Position numbers and translations under genes: made by a program. This document shows, piece after piece, positions 26,009-34,673 of a stretch of 51,003 nt of DNA (positions are counted from its first letter, which is position 1; every line of letters starts with the position of its first letter). The notes beneath the pieces are model-generated. The model was not told the origin of the DNA and made no database searches. It worked only from the letters and a program-made list of their open reading frames with translations. Origin of the DNA: Sulfolobales archaeon (GTDB lineage: Archaea; Thermoproteota; Thermoprotei_A; Sulfolobales; NBVN01); NCBI GenBank assembly GCA_026419835.1, contig JAOAKQ010000003.1, positions 187,237 to 238,239 of the forward strand. The letters are read 5' to 3'.

Positions 26009-26805
26009 CCGTAGTATCTGATAGACCTACCTAATTTGACTATCTCTTCAGCTATTCTATCGCACATCTCCTTTACTAGCGACTTAGCTCGCTCTAAGGA
26101 TGTTGAGGTGGCTGAGATGTACACTTCCACTACGGGGTCTGAGAGTTCGTAACCTCGGGGATGAGACTTTACGTAGGTAGATCCACCGAACTCAGAAAAC
26201 TTTCTAAGTATTGGTGCTAGCACCGCTTCGGGGAGCCCAATGACTGTGAGTGAACCTTCAGCAACGTACTGTGTGCCGAGCTCTCTAACTATGTTCTCTA
26301 CGTGCTTAACCCACATCTCCTCCATTTCTCTAGGAACTCCCGGAAGGCATATGATGACGGTTTTTCCGTGTCTTATGAAAGCTCCCGGAGCCGTTCCAAC
26401 GGGATTCGGAATGGGCACAGAACCTTCGGGCATGTAAGCCATTTTCAGTCTCTCCTTAGTTAACTCGTACCCTCTAGAGACTACCTTCTCCTCCAGCATC
26501 TCAACAGCTTCTCTATTGAGGCCTAGAGGTCTGCCTAGGGCTTCCGCGATGGACTCCAGGGTTATATCGTCATGTGTTGGCCCCAAACCGCCGGTCGTAA
26601 CTATAAGGTCCGGATCGTGCTCGCTCATTACGTATCTTAGTGAGCTAACAATCAGTTTTCTATCGTCAGCTAGCGTGATAACACCCTCCACCACTATACC
26701 TAGCTGCGATAGTCTTCTACCTAGAAAGGCCGCGTTTGTGTTAACTACAAGTCCTCGAACGACTTCCGTTCCGAAGGTAAAGATCCATGCTTTCTTCTCA
26801 TTCAT
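26002..26805 (-). CDS. CinA-type molybdopterin-binding-domain protein
   Basis: This 267-residue protein has the MoCF fold of CinA/MoaB proteins: GTEVVRGLVVNTNAAFLGRRLSQLG, then TTGGLGPTHDDITLESIAEALGRPL and LPGVPREMEEMW. It lacks the C-terminal NMN deamidase domain of bacterial CinA. Roles suggested for such proteins include ADP-ribose pyrophosphatase activity in nucleotide repair; none is shown here. Starts with ATG and heads a two-gene operon with the following DUF gene. Confidence 0.85.
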   Translation of the reverse strand: MNEKKAWIFTFGTEVVRGLVVNTNAAFLGRRLSQLGIVVEGVITLADDRKLIVSSLRYVMSEHDPDLIVTTGGLGPTHDDITLESIAEALGRPLGLNREAVEMLEEKVVSRGYELTKERLKMAYMPEGSVPIPNPVGTAPGAFIRHGKTVIICLPGVPREMEEMWVKHVENIVRELGTQYVAEGSLTVIGLPEAVLAPILRKFSEFGGSTYVKSHPRGYELSDPVVEVYISATSTSLERAKSLVKEMCDRIAEEIVKLGRSIRYYGC

Positions 26806-26881
26806 AGGATGCCACCAGAAAACCGTTGCTTAGCTAGTTTAATTCACGCTTTAAAACTCTAGAAGAAGTTGGTACTGGGTC

Positions 26882-28144
26882 ATGATTGAGAGAAGAGATA
26901 CCGCTACGTTTCTAAAGCGTGTTGAGGAGGTCGCGGTATCGAGTAGCTCTACTAGTCGTAGAAGTTATGAGGTCAGCATTCTAGGTGTTAGACAGCTTCT
27001 CGGGGGATGCTGGTTCGTAAGCTCTTGCTTGGGATGCTCCGATAGCGCTAAGTTAAGTTCTGAGCTGGAGGCGATCATTAAAACCTCAGATACCGAGCGC
27101 TGTAGAGTACCGGAAGACTTTGAAGTAGAGTTCTACTCAGGTAGGCTATCCCTCGGGTCCTGGACCGAGGAGCGCGACATCCTAGACGCCGTTCTCAGCT
27201 TAATTAAGGAGTGCGCCGCACCGGAATACGACTACTCCGTAGTTGTGAGGAAGGTAAGGACTACTAGAGTAATTAAAGCGGACGACGGCTCGGAGAGCTT
27301 TGAAGAAAAGAACCTAGCCGAAGTTGACGTAAATCTCCGCACTAAGAACAGAGTTCTAGGAAGCATTAGATCGAGTAGAACAGTATCTCTAGGACTCGAT
27401 AAGAGTATAGAGAGGGTTCTCGAAGAACTTATTAGGACGGCTAGAAGCGATGCTAAAGCCTTGGCTACAATTAGAAGACCGGAGCTCTCTGAAGCGGGTA
27501 GAGCTGAAGTTATTCTTACTCGCGAAGCTGCGCCGAGGTTTTTCCATGAAATCTCGAACCTGCTATCGGGGTCTAGGAGTACGCGAATAGTAGGTAGGAG
27601 ATTGTTTGATGTCAGTAACGTGAGAATAGCGGATTCACCGGGAGACTTACGTAGACCTACCGCTAGATTCTTTGATGATGAGGGAGTAACTACCAAGAAG
27701 AGGTGGCTTGTTGAAGGAGGATTGATAATTGACGCGCACCACAGCATCATAACCGCTTTCGAAGCAAGTTCTACCCCCGGGTCCGCTCACGGACTTTTCG
27801 GTGGCGTGGAGCCTTTCCACACTTCTTTAGTAGTTGAAAGAGGTGACTGGAAAGACGGTGAGCTATTTGAGGAAACTAAGCGCGGATTTATTGTCTACAG
27901 CGTCGCTCTAACTTCACTTGAAGAAGGCTTCATTAGAATAGTTCCACAATACGCTTCTAGGTTAGTGCGTGGTGATATTGGTGAGGTAGTTCACATTAGG
28001 TCGATTAGAGTACCTATAACGAAGCCCATTAAAATCCTCGGAATCGGGCAGAGCAGCTACACGGTATTCTCCAGTAAGACTGAACTTAGTTTAGTATCCG
28101 AGACGTCTCCTCCGGTTAAGGTTGAAGCGTATGTTGAAGTATAG
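26882..28144 (+). CDS. TldE/PmbA-like protein (TldD/E protease family)
   Basis: At 420 residues the protein matches the TldE side of the TldD/TldE family: VILTREAAPRFFHEISNLLSG, then ARFFDDEGVTTKKRWLVEGGLI and a glycine/phenylalanine-rich C-terminal region. The catalytic HExxxH of TldD is absent, as expected for TldE. In many prokaryotes TldD and TldE form a heterodimeric peptidase encoded by adjacent genes; no TldD gene is present nearby. The TATA-like GCTTTAAAAC stands at about 26849-26858, so the leader is very short. Confidence 0.75.
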   Translation: MIERRDTATFLKRVEEVAVSSSSTSRRSYEVSILGVRQLLGGCWFVSSCLGCSDSAKLSSELEAIIKTSDTERCRVPEDFEVEFYSGRLSLGSWTEERDILDAVLSLIKECAAPEYDYSVVVRKVRTTRVIKADDGSESFEEKNLAEVDVNLRTKNRVLGSIRSSRTVSLGLDKSIERVLEELIRTARSDAKALATIRRPELSEAGRAEVILTREAAPRFFHEISNLLSGSRSTRIVGRRLFDVSNVRIADSPGDLRRPTARFFDDEGVTTKKRWLVEGGLIIDAHHSIITAFEASSTPGSAHGLFGGVEPFHTSLVVERGDWKDGELFEETKRGFIVYSVALTSLEEGFIRIVPQYASRLVRGDIGEVVHIRSIRVPITKPIKILGIGQSSYTVFSSKTELSLVSETSPPVKVEAYVEV

Positions 28145-28158
28145 GGTACTGCGGGTAG

Positions 28159-28178
28159 TGCGAGCTTTAAGACTCGCA
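28159..28178. terminator. Hairpin between convergent genes
   Basis: TGCGAG (28159-28164) pairs with CTCGCA (28173-28178) around an 8-base loop, 15 bases after the tldE-like stop. No strong T run follows, so a terminator role is tentative. Confidence 0.3.
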
Positions 28179-28225
28179 GCACGGCCATTCGGTTAAGATT
28201 GCCGTATACCGATTTATCGAATTCC

Positions 28226-29329
28226 CTAGACCGCTAGTAACTTACCCAGCTTATTGAGAACTTCAGCACCGCTCTCCCTAACTAGCACCATGTTCTCTAT
28301 CCTAACACCGTACTTTCCCGGAATGTAGACTCCGGGCTCTATCGTTACCACCATACCTTCCTTCAGAACGTCTTTGGATCCTTGAGCTAAGCGCGGTTTT
28401 TCGTGTACCTCTACTCCAATTCCGTGACCCAGAGAATGAATAAAGTACTTGCTTAAACCTGCGCGTTTCAGTACTTCCCGCGCTCTACTATCTACTTCAC
28501 AAGCTTCAACCCCGTCGCGCACCGAGTCTACGGCTACGTCTACAGCTTCAGACACTACCTCAACCACCTTCCTAACCTCCTCCTCTACACTACCTACTAA
28601 GACCGTTCTAGTTAGGTCGGACGAGTAGTTCTCAATCTGAGCTCCCACATCTATCACTACAACATCATCTCTCCGCAGAGTTCTATCAGTGACTGTAGCG
28701 TGTGGATACGCGGCATTACTTCCAAAAGCTACTATACTCTCGAAGGCTAGTCCATCGGCTCCGAAGAGCTTCATATAGTACTCTACAACGGCCGCGATAG
28801 ACTTCTCAGTTACTCCAGGTTTAAGCTCGCTCAGAGCCCTCTCCACAGCTCTTTCCGTAATCGAGAGAGCTTTCTTCATGATCTCCAGTTCTTCGAGGTG
28901 TTTGATAGTTCTTAAGTCGGCGATTACTTCCGAAAGATCTTGAATTCTCACTCCTAGGTTCTTCTCGATTTCAAAAGCTATTCTCCCGAACGGGTTGTCT
29001 ACAGCGATCTTCACCTTACCCACCTCCTTGAGCATTTTTGGAATGTAGAGATGTGGTGGTTCAACTAGCTTTAAATCTATGTCTGGAAGCTGGTACGTGC
29101 TGTATGGTACGACCGCCAGTTCCCCCAATTTAGTGGTATCAGTAATTCTCCAGTAGTCTAGTGCTGGTGTGAGAGCGGTAACTAAGCCACCGCTCTCGAC
29201 GATAAGCACTACGCCGGAGGACCTGGAAATTCCGGTTATGTAGGTAACGTTAGAAGGTTGGGCCGCGATCAGTACATCAATATCGTTTAACTTCATGAGA
29301 TTCAAGATCTTCTCAAGCTTCCACTTCAC
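28226..29329 (-). CDS. Xaa-Pro dipeptidase/aminopeptidase (M24B)
   Basis: The 367-residue protein has the N-terminal creatinase domain and the C-terminal pita-bread metalloprotease fold. Metal ligands are visible: D in VVIDVGAQIENYSSD with the second D 11 residues on, H in HSLGHGIGVEVHE, E in VVTIEPGVYIP, and E in GVRIENMVLV. It removes residues before proline or cuts X-Pro dipeptides. The GTG start has GAGGTG upstream (spacer of 7), and a TATA-like AACTATATTTT lies upstream on the minus strand. Confidence 0.92.
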   Translation of the reverse strand: MKWKLEKILNLMKLNDIDVLIAAQPSNVTYITGISRSSGVVLIVESGGLVTALTPALDYWRITDTTKLGELAVVPYSTYQLPDIDLKLVEPPHLYIPKMLKEVGKVKIAVDNPFGRIAFEIEKNLGVRIQDLSEVIADLRTIKHLEELEIMKKALSITERAVERALSELKPGVTEKSIAAVVEYYMKLFGADGLAFESIVAFGSNAAYPHATVTDRTLRRDDVVVIDVGAQIENYSSDLTRTVLVGSVEEEVRKVVEVVSEAVDVAVDSVRDGVEACEVDSRAREVLKRAGLSKYFIHSLGHGIGVEVHEKPRLAQGSKDVLKEGMVVTIEPGVYIPGKYGVRIENMVLVRESGAEVLNKLGKLLAV

Positions 29330-29448
29330 GCGGGAACACCTCTAATCTATAACCTTACTGAAAATATAGTTATGCTTCGAGAACTGATATCGCGTAGTTC
29401 GTGAGGTTTCGCCCTCTCTAAAACCGAGAAGGTGAACGTAGAGACTAG

Positions 29449-29544
29449 TGGGCCCGCGGGGATTTGAACCCCGGACCACGGGGATTTCCGCCGTGCGAGT
29501 CGAGGACCCGAACCCCGCATTCTGCCAAGCTAAACTACGGGCCC
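29449..29544 (-). tRNA. tRNA-Pro(CGG) with a 22-base intron
   Basis: The minus strand gives acceptor GGGCCCG/CGGGCCC with discriminator A (29449), D arm GTTT/GAAT, anticodon stem CGGGG/CCCCG and T arm CGGGG-TTCAAAT-CCCCG. A normal loop TTCGGGT, anticodon CGG, is formed if TCCTCGACTCGCACGGCGGAAA-type 22 bases after position 37 are removed. TTCGGGT is the typical proline loop. CCA is not encoded. The first 15 bases lie inside the end of the MeaB-type GTPase gene. The splice fold was not computed. Confidence 0.88.
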
Positions 29545-30441
29545 CTCCACAATCTTGTTAGCTAGTCTGGTTTTTAAGTCTCTCACCATCTCGATAAGTC
29601 TATCGGGTTTTTTCAGTAGTTCTTCTTCGCGAACTCCCACGAGCTCTCTGCGGAGGATTCTGTGCATCTGCTCTACGAGGGTTTCTTCTACTAAGTACTT
29701 CCGCCGCTCTATGCGCTTCAGCGCTCTCCTACCCTCCGAATCTTTCTTTCCTATCTCAGTTTTGATCACCTCAACGAGTTCTCTGATGTTCTTTCTATAG
29801 AGTGCTGAGATCTTCACGACAGGCTTATCTCTCACTAGAGACCTTACGTAGCCGTACATAAGGTCCGCTTCAGGCACGTCAGCTTTATTCACTACGTATA
29901 TGTCCCCGATTTCCATTAGTCCCGCCTTGATGACCTGAACTTCGTCACCCAAAAACGGCATTAGCACTACTAAAACGAGATCACTGATTCTCAAGATACT
30001 GGTGTTTACTTGCCCAGCTCCCGGTGTTTCGATGAGTATATAGTCGTATCCCGCAGCTTCAAGTACTTCAAGAGACGCTATAGCTCTAAGAGGAATGGCT
30101 CTCTCGTCTTCGGCCCACACACTCCTAGCAAAAGCTTCACTAGGTAGCTCGGGTATTCTCAGTCTATTGCCTAGAACGGCACCACCAGTAGTGGGTGAAG
30201 AGGGGTCTACTAGTAGAGCCGCTACTTTAAAACCATCACTACTTAGCTCTTTAATTAGACTTGCGATTAAACTCGACTTACCTACACCCTGAGGACCCGT
30301 AATGCCTACTATGACCGACCTAGCTTCTCTAACCAAGCACTCAGATAGTCTGGACAGAACCTCCAATGAACTAGTTTCAACTACGGTAAGCACCTTAGAT
30401 AGTGCTACCCTATCGCCCAGCTCGATACACATCTTACTCAA
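29530..30441 (-). CDS. meaB: MeaB/ArgK-type G3E GTPase
   Basis: The 303-residue GTPase has Walker A GPQGVGKS, IETPGAGQ as the G3-type motif and VNKAD. In organisms with B12-dependent methylmalonyl-CoA mutase, MeaB loads and protects the cobalamin enzyme; no mutase gene is in this window. TTG at 30441 with GGTGGGA upstream is used; ATG at 30432 is possible. Its last codons and TAG stop (GTA GTT TAG) are also bases of the tRNA-Pro gene. Confidence 0.85.
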   Translation of the reverse strand: MSKMCIELGDRVALSKVLTVVETSSLEVLSRLSECLVREARSVIVGITGPQGVGKSSLIASLIKELSSDGFKVAALLVDPSSPTTGGAVLGNRLRIPELPSEAFARSVWAEDERAIPLRAIASLEVLEAAGYDYILIETPGAGQVNTSILRISDLVLVVLMPFLGDEVQVIKAGLMEIGDIYVVNKADVPEADLMYGYVRSLVRDKPVVKISALYRKNIRELVEVIKTEIGKKDSEGRRALKRIERRKYLVEETLVEQMHRILRRELVGVREEELLKKPDRLIEMVRDLKTRLANKIVEGPVV

Positions 30442-30534
30442 TGCGTCCCACCGAACTACACCCTACCCAAATACAGAGAGTGACGATCCTAAAAACTACC
30501 TTGTTCTCGAAGTACCGTAACCGCATCTCGCTTA

Positions 30535-31632
30535 TCAGAACAAGTACTTATCTATTAGCTCATTAGGCACCGGCACGTACTTAAGCCCGGAACCAGTTAG
30601 CGGTACTACCACTCTACCGCTAAAATCTCTAGCAACATACTTAGCTGCGGCATATACAGCTGCGCAGCTAGGCTCTACAGGAAGTCCCATGGAGTACAGC
30701 TCCCTCATAGACTCCCCAATAGCTTCATCTCCCACCGTAACTACGTACGGAGATACCTCCCCAGCCGCTCTAGCTATTTGCTGAAGCCTCGGTACTATGG
30801 TTAGTCTAAGAGCGTCCGCTAGAACGCTTCTCTCACCCTCCGCGCAAGCTAGTGAAACACTCTTTAGATACCTAGAGAGTTTAGAGTACCCGCAAGCTTC
30901 TACAGGAATCAGCGTGGGGACCTCATCGATGTGTCCTAGTTCAACTAGTTCTTTGAACCCCTTGTATAGACCTAGAAATAGCGTTCCAGAAGCTACTGGC
31001 ACCACTACTACCTCAAATTCACTCCCGGACTTCACGAGTTCTAGAGCTACATCCTTTATTCCCTCTATAAAAAACGGCTCAACTACGTGACCGACGTAAA
31101 CTCCACTTCGATCTTCGAGAGCGGCTTTGTGGGCTTCATCTCTCGTTTTAACGGTCCTTAACTCCGCTCCGAAGGCCTTTATAAGCCTTAACTTCCCCGC
31201 CGGAGCATCGGCTGGTGCGTATATTCTGGCCTTAATACCCGCTCTAGCTGAGTATGCTGCTGTAGCTATTCCAGCATTTCCTGAAGAGTCTTCAATAACA
31301 GTTCTCCAACTCGCTGCTAAGGCTCTCGATATAGTTAAAGCAGCTCCTCTATCTTTAAAGGAACCCGTCGGATTGAGAAATTCTAACTTTAGTAAAAATC
31401 TTCCGTGATCGATTAGCGGCGTTCTACCTTCACCTAGAGTGACTTTCTTGAGTTCTCTCAGTACGAGGCTTTCAATACCTCTCCGAGAGATTTCTCCGAG
31501 GTTTACCTCTGCGAAAAGAGGTTCCCCACACCTAGAGCACGTATGGTTCGTAGAGAGAGTATCGAGTTCTAGACCGCACCTCCAGCATTTAAGTGCGTAC
31601 GTACGTCTCCCGTAAGAGGTAGAGATTCGCAA
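30535..31632 (-). CDS. thrC: Threonine synthase
   Basis: The 365-residue PLP enzyme converts O-phosphohomoserine to threonine. It has an N-terminal zinc ribbon (CWRCG, then CSRCG) common in archaeal ThrC, the PLP lysine in NPTGSFKDRGA (K93), and a phosphate-binding GNAGIA segment. The start is TTG at 31632; a minus-strand CTTAAACC at about 31658-31665 fits a near-leaderless start there. Divergent from rpl12 with a 44-base gap. Confidence 0.9.
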   Translation of the reverse strand: MRISTSYGRRTYALKCWRCGLELDTLSTNHTCSRCGEPLFAEVNLGEISRRGIESLVLRELKKVTLGEGRTPLIDHGRFLLKLEFLNPTGSFKDRGAALTISRALAASWRTVIEDSSGNAGIATAAYSARAGIKARIYAPADAPAGKLRLIKAFGAELRTVKTRDEAHKAALEDRSGVYVGHVVEPFFIEGIKDVALELVKSGSEFEVVVVPVASGTLFLGLYKGFKELVELGHIDEVPTLIPVEACGYSKLSRYLKSVSLACAEGERSVLADALRLTIVPRLQQIARAAGEVSPYVVTVGDEAIGESMRELYSMGLPVEPSCAAVYAAAKYVARDFSGRVVVPLTGSGLKYVPVPNELIDKYLF

Positions 31633-31634
31633 AG

Positions 31635-31667
31635 CTTTTAAAGGTCTAACCTACTAGGTTTAAGGGT
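31635..31667. promoter_or_regulatory. Divergent promoters of thrC and rpl12
   Basis: CTTTTAAAG (31635-31643) is placed well for rpl12 (ATG 31677), followed by an AGGGTAGATAGGG ribosome site. GGTTTAAGGG (31658-31667), read on the minus strand, suits thrC. The two elements interlock within 44 bases. Confidence 0.45.
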
Positions 31668-31676
31668 AGATAGGGC

Positions 31677-32000
31677 ATGGAGTACATATACGCGTCGCTA
31701 CTACTGCACTCAGCTGGAAAAGAAATAAGTGAGGAATCACTAAAAAGAGTGCTTGAAGCTGCGGGAATACCAATCGATGAAGTTAGAGTAAAGATGATCG
31801 TAACGGCACTAAAAGAGGTAAATATAGCTGATGTAATTCGCCAGGCAACAGGCTTCGCTCCCGCAGTAGCCATACAACCCGCAGCTGCGACACCTGTACA
31901 AGCGCAGACCAAGCCTCCCGAAGAGAAGAAAGAGGAGGAGAAGAAAGAAGAAGTTGGAGAAGAAGCTATTGCGGAAGGTATATCAGCTCTATTCGGTTAG
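31677..32000 (+). CDS. rpl12: Ribosomal protein P1/L12 (acidic stalk protein)
   Basis: At 107 residues this is the archaeal P1 stalk protein, which recruits GTPase factors to the ribosome. It has the N-terminal dimer domain [22 protein letters not shown], an alanine/proline hinge and the acidic [14 protein letters not shown] tail ending in GISALFG, the factor-binding terminus. Usually it lies after L11-L1-L10; here it stands alone, next to an Lrp-type gene. Confidence 0.96.
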   Translation: MEYIYASLLLHSAGKEISEESLKRVLEAAGIPIDEVRVKMIVTALKEVNIADVIRQATGFAPAVAIQPAAATPVQAQTKPPEEKKEEEKKEEVGEEAIAEGISALFG

Positions 32001-32023
32001 CTTGATACTAGCGGTAGATTGTT

Positions 32024-32509
32024 TTGCTTGACGATAAAGACAGAGCTATTCTAGCTCTACTTTCTAAGAACGCCAGGATAACTATATCTTCAATAGCTAG
32101 TCTCATAAAAATGTCGGATGTAGCTACAAAGAAGAGGTTAGTAAAGCTTGAAAGCAAAGGCGTTATTTTAGGTTACAGACCTATAGTAAATCCGAGAGAA
32201 CTCGGGTATGAAGCTATAGCTTTCATAGGACTAAACACGGAACCGGGTAGGGTCGTAGAAGTTGCGGAAGTTCTATCCAATAGAAGAGACACAACGTTCG
32301 TAGCTATAGCATCCGGAGATCACGAAGTAATAGCTGAACTATGGGCTAGAAACACTAAGGAACTACTGCAGAAAATCAAGGATCTGGAGAAGATTAGCGG
32401 AGTTAAAGAAATATGTCCAGCTATTATAGTTAACGTAGTGAAGCAATATACATCTATTCCGGAAGAGTTCATTACGGAAAGCTCCGAGCGAGAGAGCGCA
32501 AGTAGCTAG
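32024..32509 (+). CDS. Lrp/AsnC-family transcriptional regulator
   Basis: The 161-residue protein has an N-terminal winged helix (LDDKDRAILALLSKNARITISSIA... ) with recognition helix near residues 28-45, then a RAM effector domain (about 65-140). It begins with TTG 23 bases after rpl12, so may be cotranscribed. Lrp proteins usually answer to amino acids; thrC on the other side of rpl12 is a possible target, by position only. Confidence 0.85.
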   Translation: MLDDKDRAILALLSKNARITISSIASLIKMSDVATKKRLVKLESKGVILGYRPIVNPRELGYEAIAFIGLNTEPGRVVEVAEVLSNRRDTTFVAIASGDHEVIAELWARNTKELLQKIKDLEKISGVKEICPAIIVNVVKQYTSIPEEFITESSERESASS

Positions 32510-32677
32510 CTCACTCACTTTCTACACACTGAAGTAGACGATAGTCCACTAACCGCAGAGTAGCGGGGGAAACTGCGCCGAGGTCTCCACGGTAGAGTAA
32601 CCTACGCGAATTTCTCTCCGGTACTTCGTTTCTACTCGGAATTTATTGTTAAGCTCTCAGTCTTAGGGGTAGGTGAA

Positions 32678-33469
32678 TTGGAACGTAGGAAGATTAAAGT
32701 AGTGAAGCTCGGAGGCTCTGTAATTACCGTTAAGGATGCGTACAGATCTCTTAGAGTAGATGTCGTTCGTGAACTTATTGGTGAGCTAAGCTCGTTCTAC
32801 AGAGATTACGGGGAGAGATACGGTTTAGTAGTTATCCATGGTGGAGGCAGCTTCGGGCACCCGGTGGTTAAGGAATGTATTTCCAGGTACGGCGCGATAT
32901 ATAGAGACTGCTATACGGCTACCGCTGATTCTATGGATACACTAAACTACGTTATTAGAAAGTATGCTGTAGTAAGTGGTTTACCGGCGGTATCTCTACC
33001 TCCTAGAAGCTTCTGCTTTCTTCACTCCGGGAGACTTACCTGCTTTACTAAGACTCTAAGCGACCTCCTATCTAAAGAACTAGTTCCACTTACGTACGGT
33101 GATGTAGTTTCCTCAGACCGAGGGTTTGAAGTACTTTCAGGTGATACGCTGGCTTGGTATATTGCTAGCAAGCTAGACGTAGATGAAATACTTTTCGTGA
33201 CAGACGTCGACGGTCTATACAATAGCGACCCTAAAGTAAATCCCAGCGCTAGGAAGATAGTTCGAGCGCACGTTGATGAAGTCCTAGGTTTTCTTTCGCA
33301 GAGCTCTTCAAACGTGGATACTACTGGTGGTATGAAGAGAAAAATTTACGAGGGAAAAGCTCTAGGAGTTAAGAATATTAAAGTAAAAATTTTAAGTGGA
33401 TTCATCAAAGGCGATCTTTATAGAGCTCTCACATCAAATAACTTTGCGGGTTCGGTCGTATGGTACTAG
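32678..33469 (+). CDS. ipk: Isopentenyl phosphate kinase
   Basis: The 263-residue amino-acid-kinase-fold enzyme phosphorylates isopentenyl phosphate to IPP in the archaeal mevalonate pathway. It has KLGGSVITVKD (10-20) and the IPK signature HGGGSFGHP (54-62), where H61 matches the catalytic histidine that separates IPK from other members. TTG start with a GGGGTAGGTGA ribosome site. It overlaps the IPP isomerase gene by 10 bases. Confidence 0.93.
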   Translation: MERRKIKVVKLGGSVITVKDAYRSLRVDVVRELIGELSSFYRDYGERYGLVVIHGGGSFGHPVVKECISRYGAIYRDCYTATADSMDTLNYVIRKYAVVSGLPAVSLPPRSFCFLHSGRLTCFTKTLSDLLSKELVPLTYGDVVSSDRGFEVLSGDTLAWYIASKLDVDEILFVTDVDGLYNSDPKVNPSARKIVRAHVDEVLGFLSQSSSNVDTTGGMKRKIYEGKALGVKNIKVKILSGFIKGDLYRALTSNNFAGSVVWY

Positions 33470-34557
33470 AAGGCGAGGAGAGTAAGAAAACTGTTAAGAG
33501 GAAGCTGGAGCACATAGAGATCGTTTACACAAAGCCTGTGGAGGGTCCTCTCGCAACATGGTTTGAGTACGTTTTCTTACCCCACAGAGCTCTACCGGTA
33601 GTAGAACCGGAGAAGGTCTCAACTCGCATAAGCTTTCTAGGTAGAGAAATCGAAGTTCCCCTCATGATAACTGGAATGACTGGAGGGGCTCCTGGAACTG
33701 AAGTGGTGAATAGGTCTCTTGCGGAAGCTGCGTGTAGGTACAGAATAGCGCTTGGTCTAGGTAGTCAGAGAGCCGCTCTGGAGTCCAGAGAACTAGCCTA
33801 TACGTACAGTGTAGTCAGAGACGTGTGCGCTGAGATACCCGTCGTAGGTAATATAGGTATTAGTGAGTTAGCTAGGTACGGACCTGAGGTCGTTGAGCAG
33901 CTCACATCTATAGTGGAGATAGACGCTCTAGCGGTACATCTAAACTACTTTCAAGAAGTAGTTCAACCAGAAGGTTTAGTCTACATGTCTAAAGGACTGG
34001 AAGTTCTTTCTAAAGCTATTGATAGAAGCCCGGTACCAGTGATCGTCAAGGAAGTGGGGTTCGGTATTAGTAGAGAATTCGCAGCGGACCTCTATTCCGT
34101 AGGCGTTAGATACATCGATGTAGCCGGCTCTGGTGGAACCAACTGGGTACTCGTTGAGCTCCATAGAGCTGTAGATTCAGGCAACCTGGTTAAGCAGTAC
34201 ATAGCCGATGGGTTAAAGAGTGTTGGAATACCTACCGCCGCATCAATAACTGAAGTTAGGAGTGTTTCAGAAGACTTCTTTATTATTGGAAGCGGGGGTG
34301 TGAGGTCTCCGTACGATGCCGTGAAAGCTCTAAGGCTAGGTGCTAGTATGGTCGGTATAGCTAGACCCGTACTCGTAGCTTACTTAAGAAAACACCTCAA
34401 TGAGTTTCTAAAAGCATTCGTACTCGGTATTAAGTCACTGCTAGCTTCGCTTGGAATTACCACGCTGCGCGATATCGAGAAGTGCCCTATAGTGGTGACC
34501 GGCCCGCTCAAGGACTGGATCACCTCTAGGAAGATAGCGTATTTAAGCAAGACTTAG
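33460..34557 (+). CDS. fni: Type II isopentenyl-diphosphate isomerase (FMN-dependent)
   Basis: The 365-residue FMN/NADPH-dependent isomerase interconverts IPP and DMAPP. Typical segments are the N-terminal KRKLEHIEI, MITGMTGGAPGTE, LGSQRAALES, the VAGSGGTNW phosphate loop and GSGGVRSPYDAVKAL. Paired with IPK it supplies isoprenoid precursors for archaeal membrane lipids. Confidence 0.95.
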   Translation: MVLEGEESKKTVKRKLEHIEIVYTKPVEGPLATWFEYVFLPHRALPVVEPEKVSTRISFLGREIEVPLMITGMTGGAPGTEVVNRSLAEAACRYRIALGLGSQRAALESRELAYTYSVVRDVCAEIPVVGNIGISELARYGPEVVEQLTSIVEIDALAVHLNYFQEVVQPEGLVYMSKGLEVLSKAIDRSPVPVIVKEVGFGISREFAADLYSVGVRYIDVAGSGGTNWVLVELHRAVDSGNLVKQYIADGLKSVGIPTAASITEVRSVSEDFFIIGSGGVRSPYDAVKALRLGASMVGIARPVLVAYLRKHLNEFLKAFVLGIKSLLASLGITTLRDIEKCPIVVTGPLKDWITSRKIAYLSKT

Positions 34558-34673
34558 AATCTGTCTGAACTTCCCGATTTAAAACCGGACGTGCGGGTCG
34601 GTAATGGAGGTCTAGAAAGCCGTTAAAATTGGTTAATAGTGAACTGGTAGCAGTATAGTTTAGGTGACTATGT

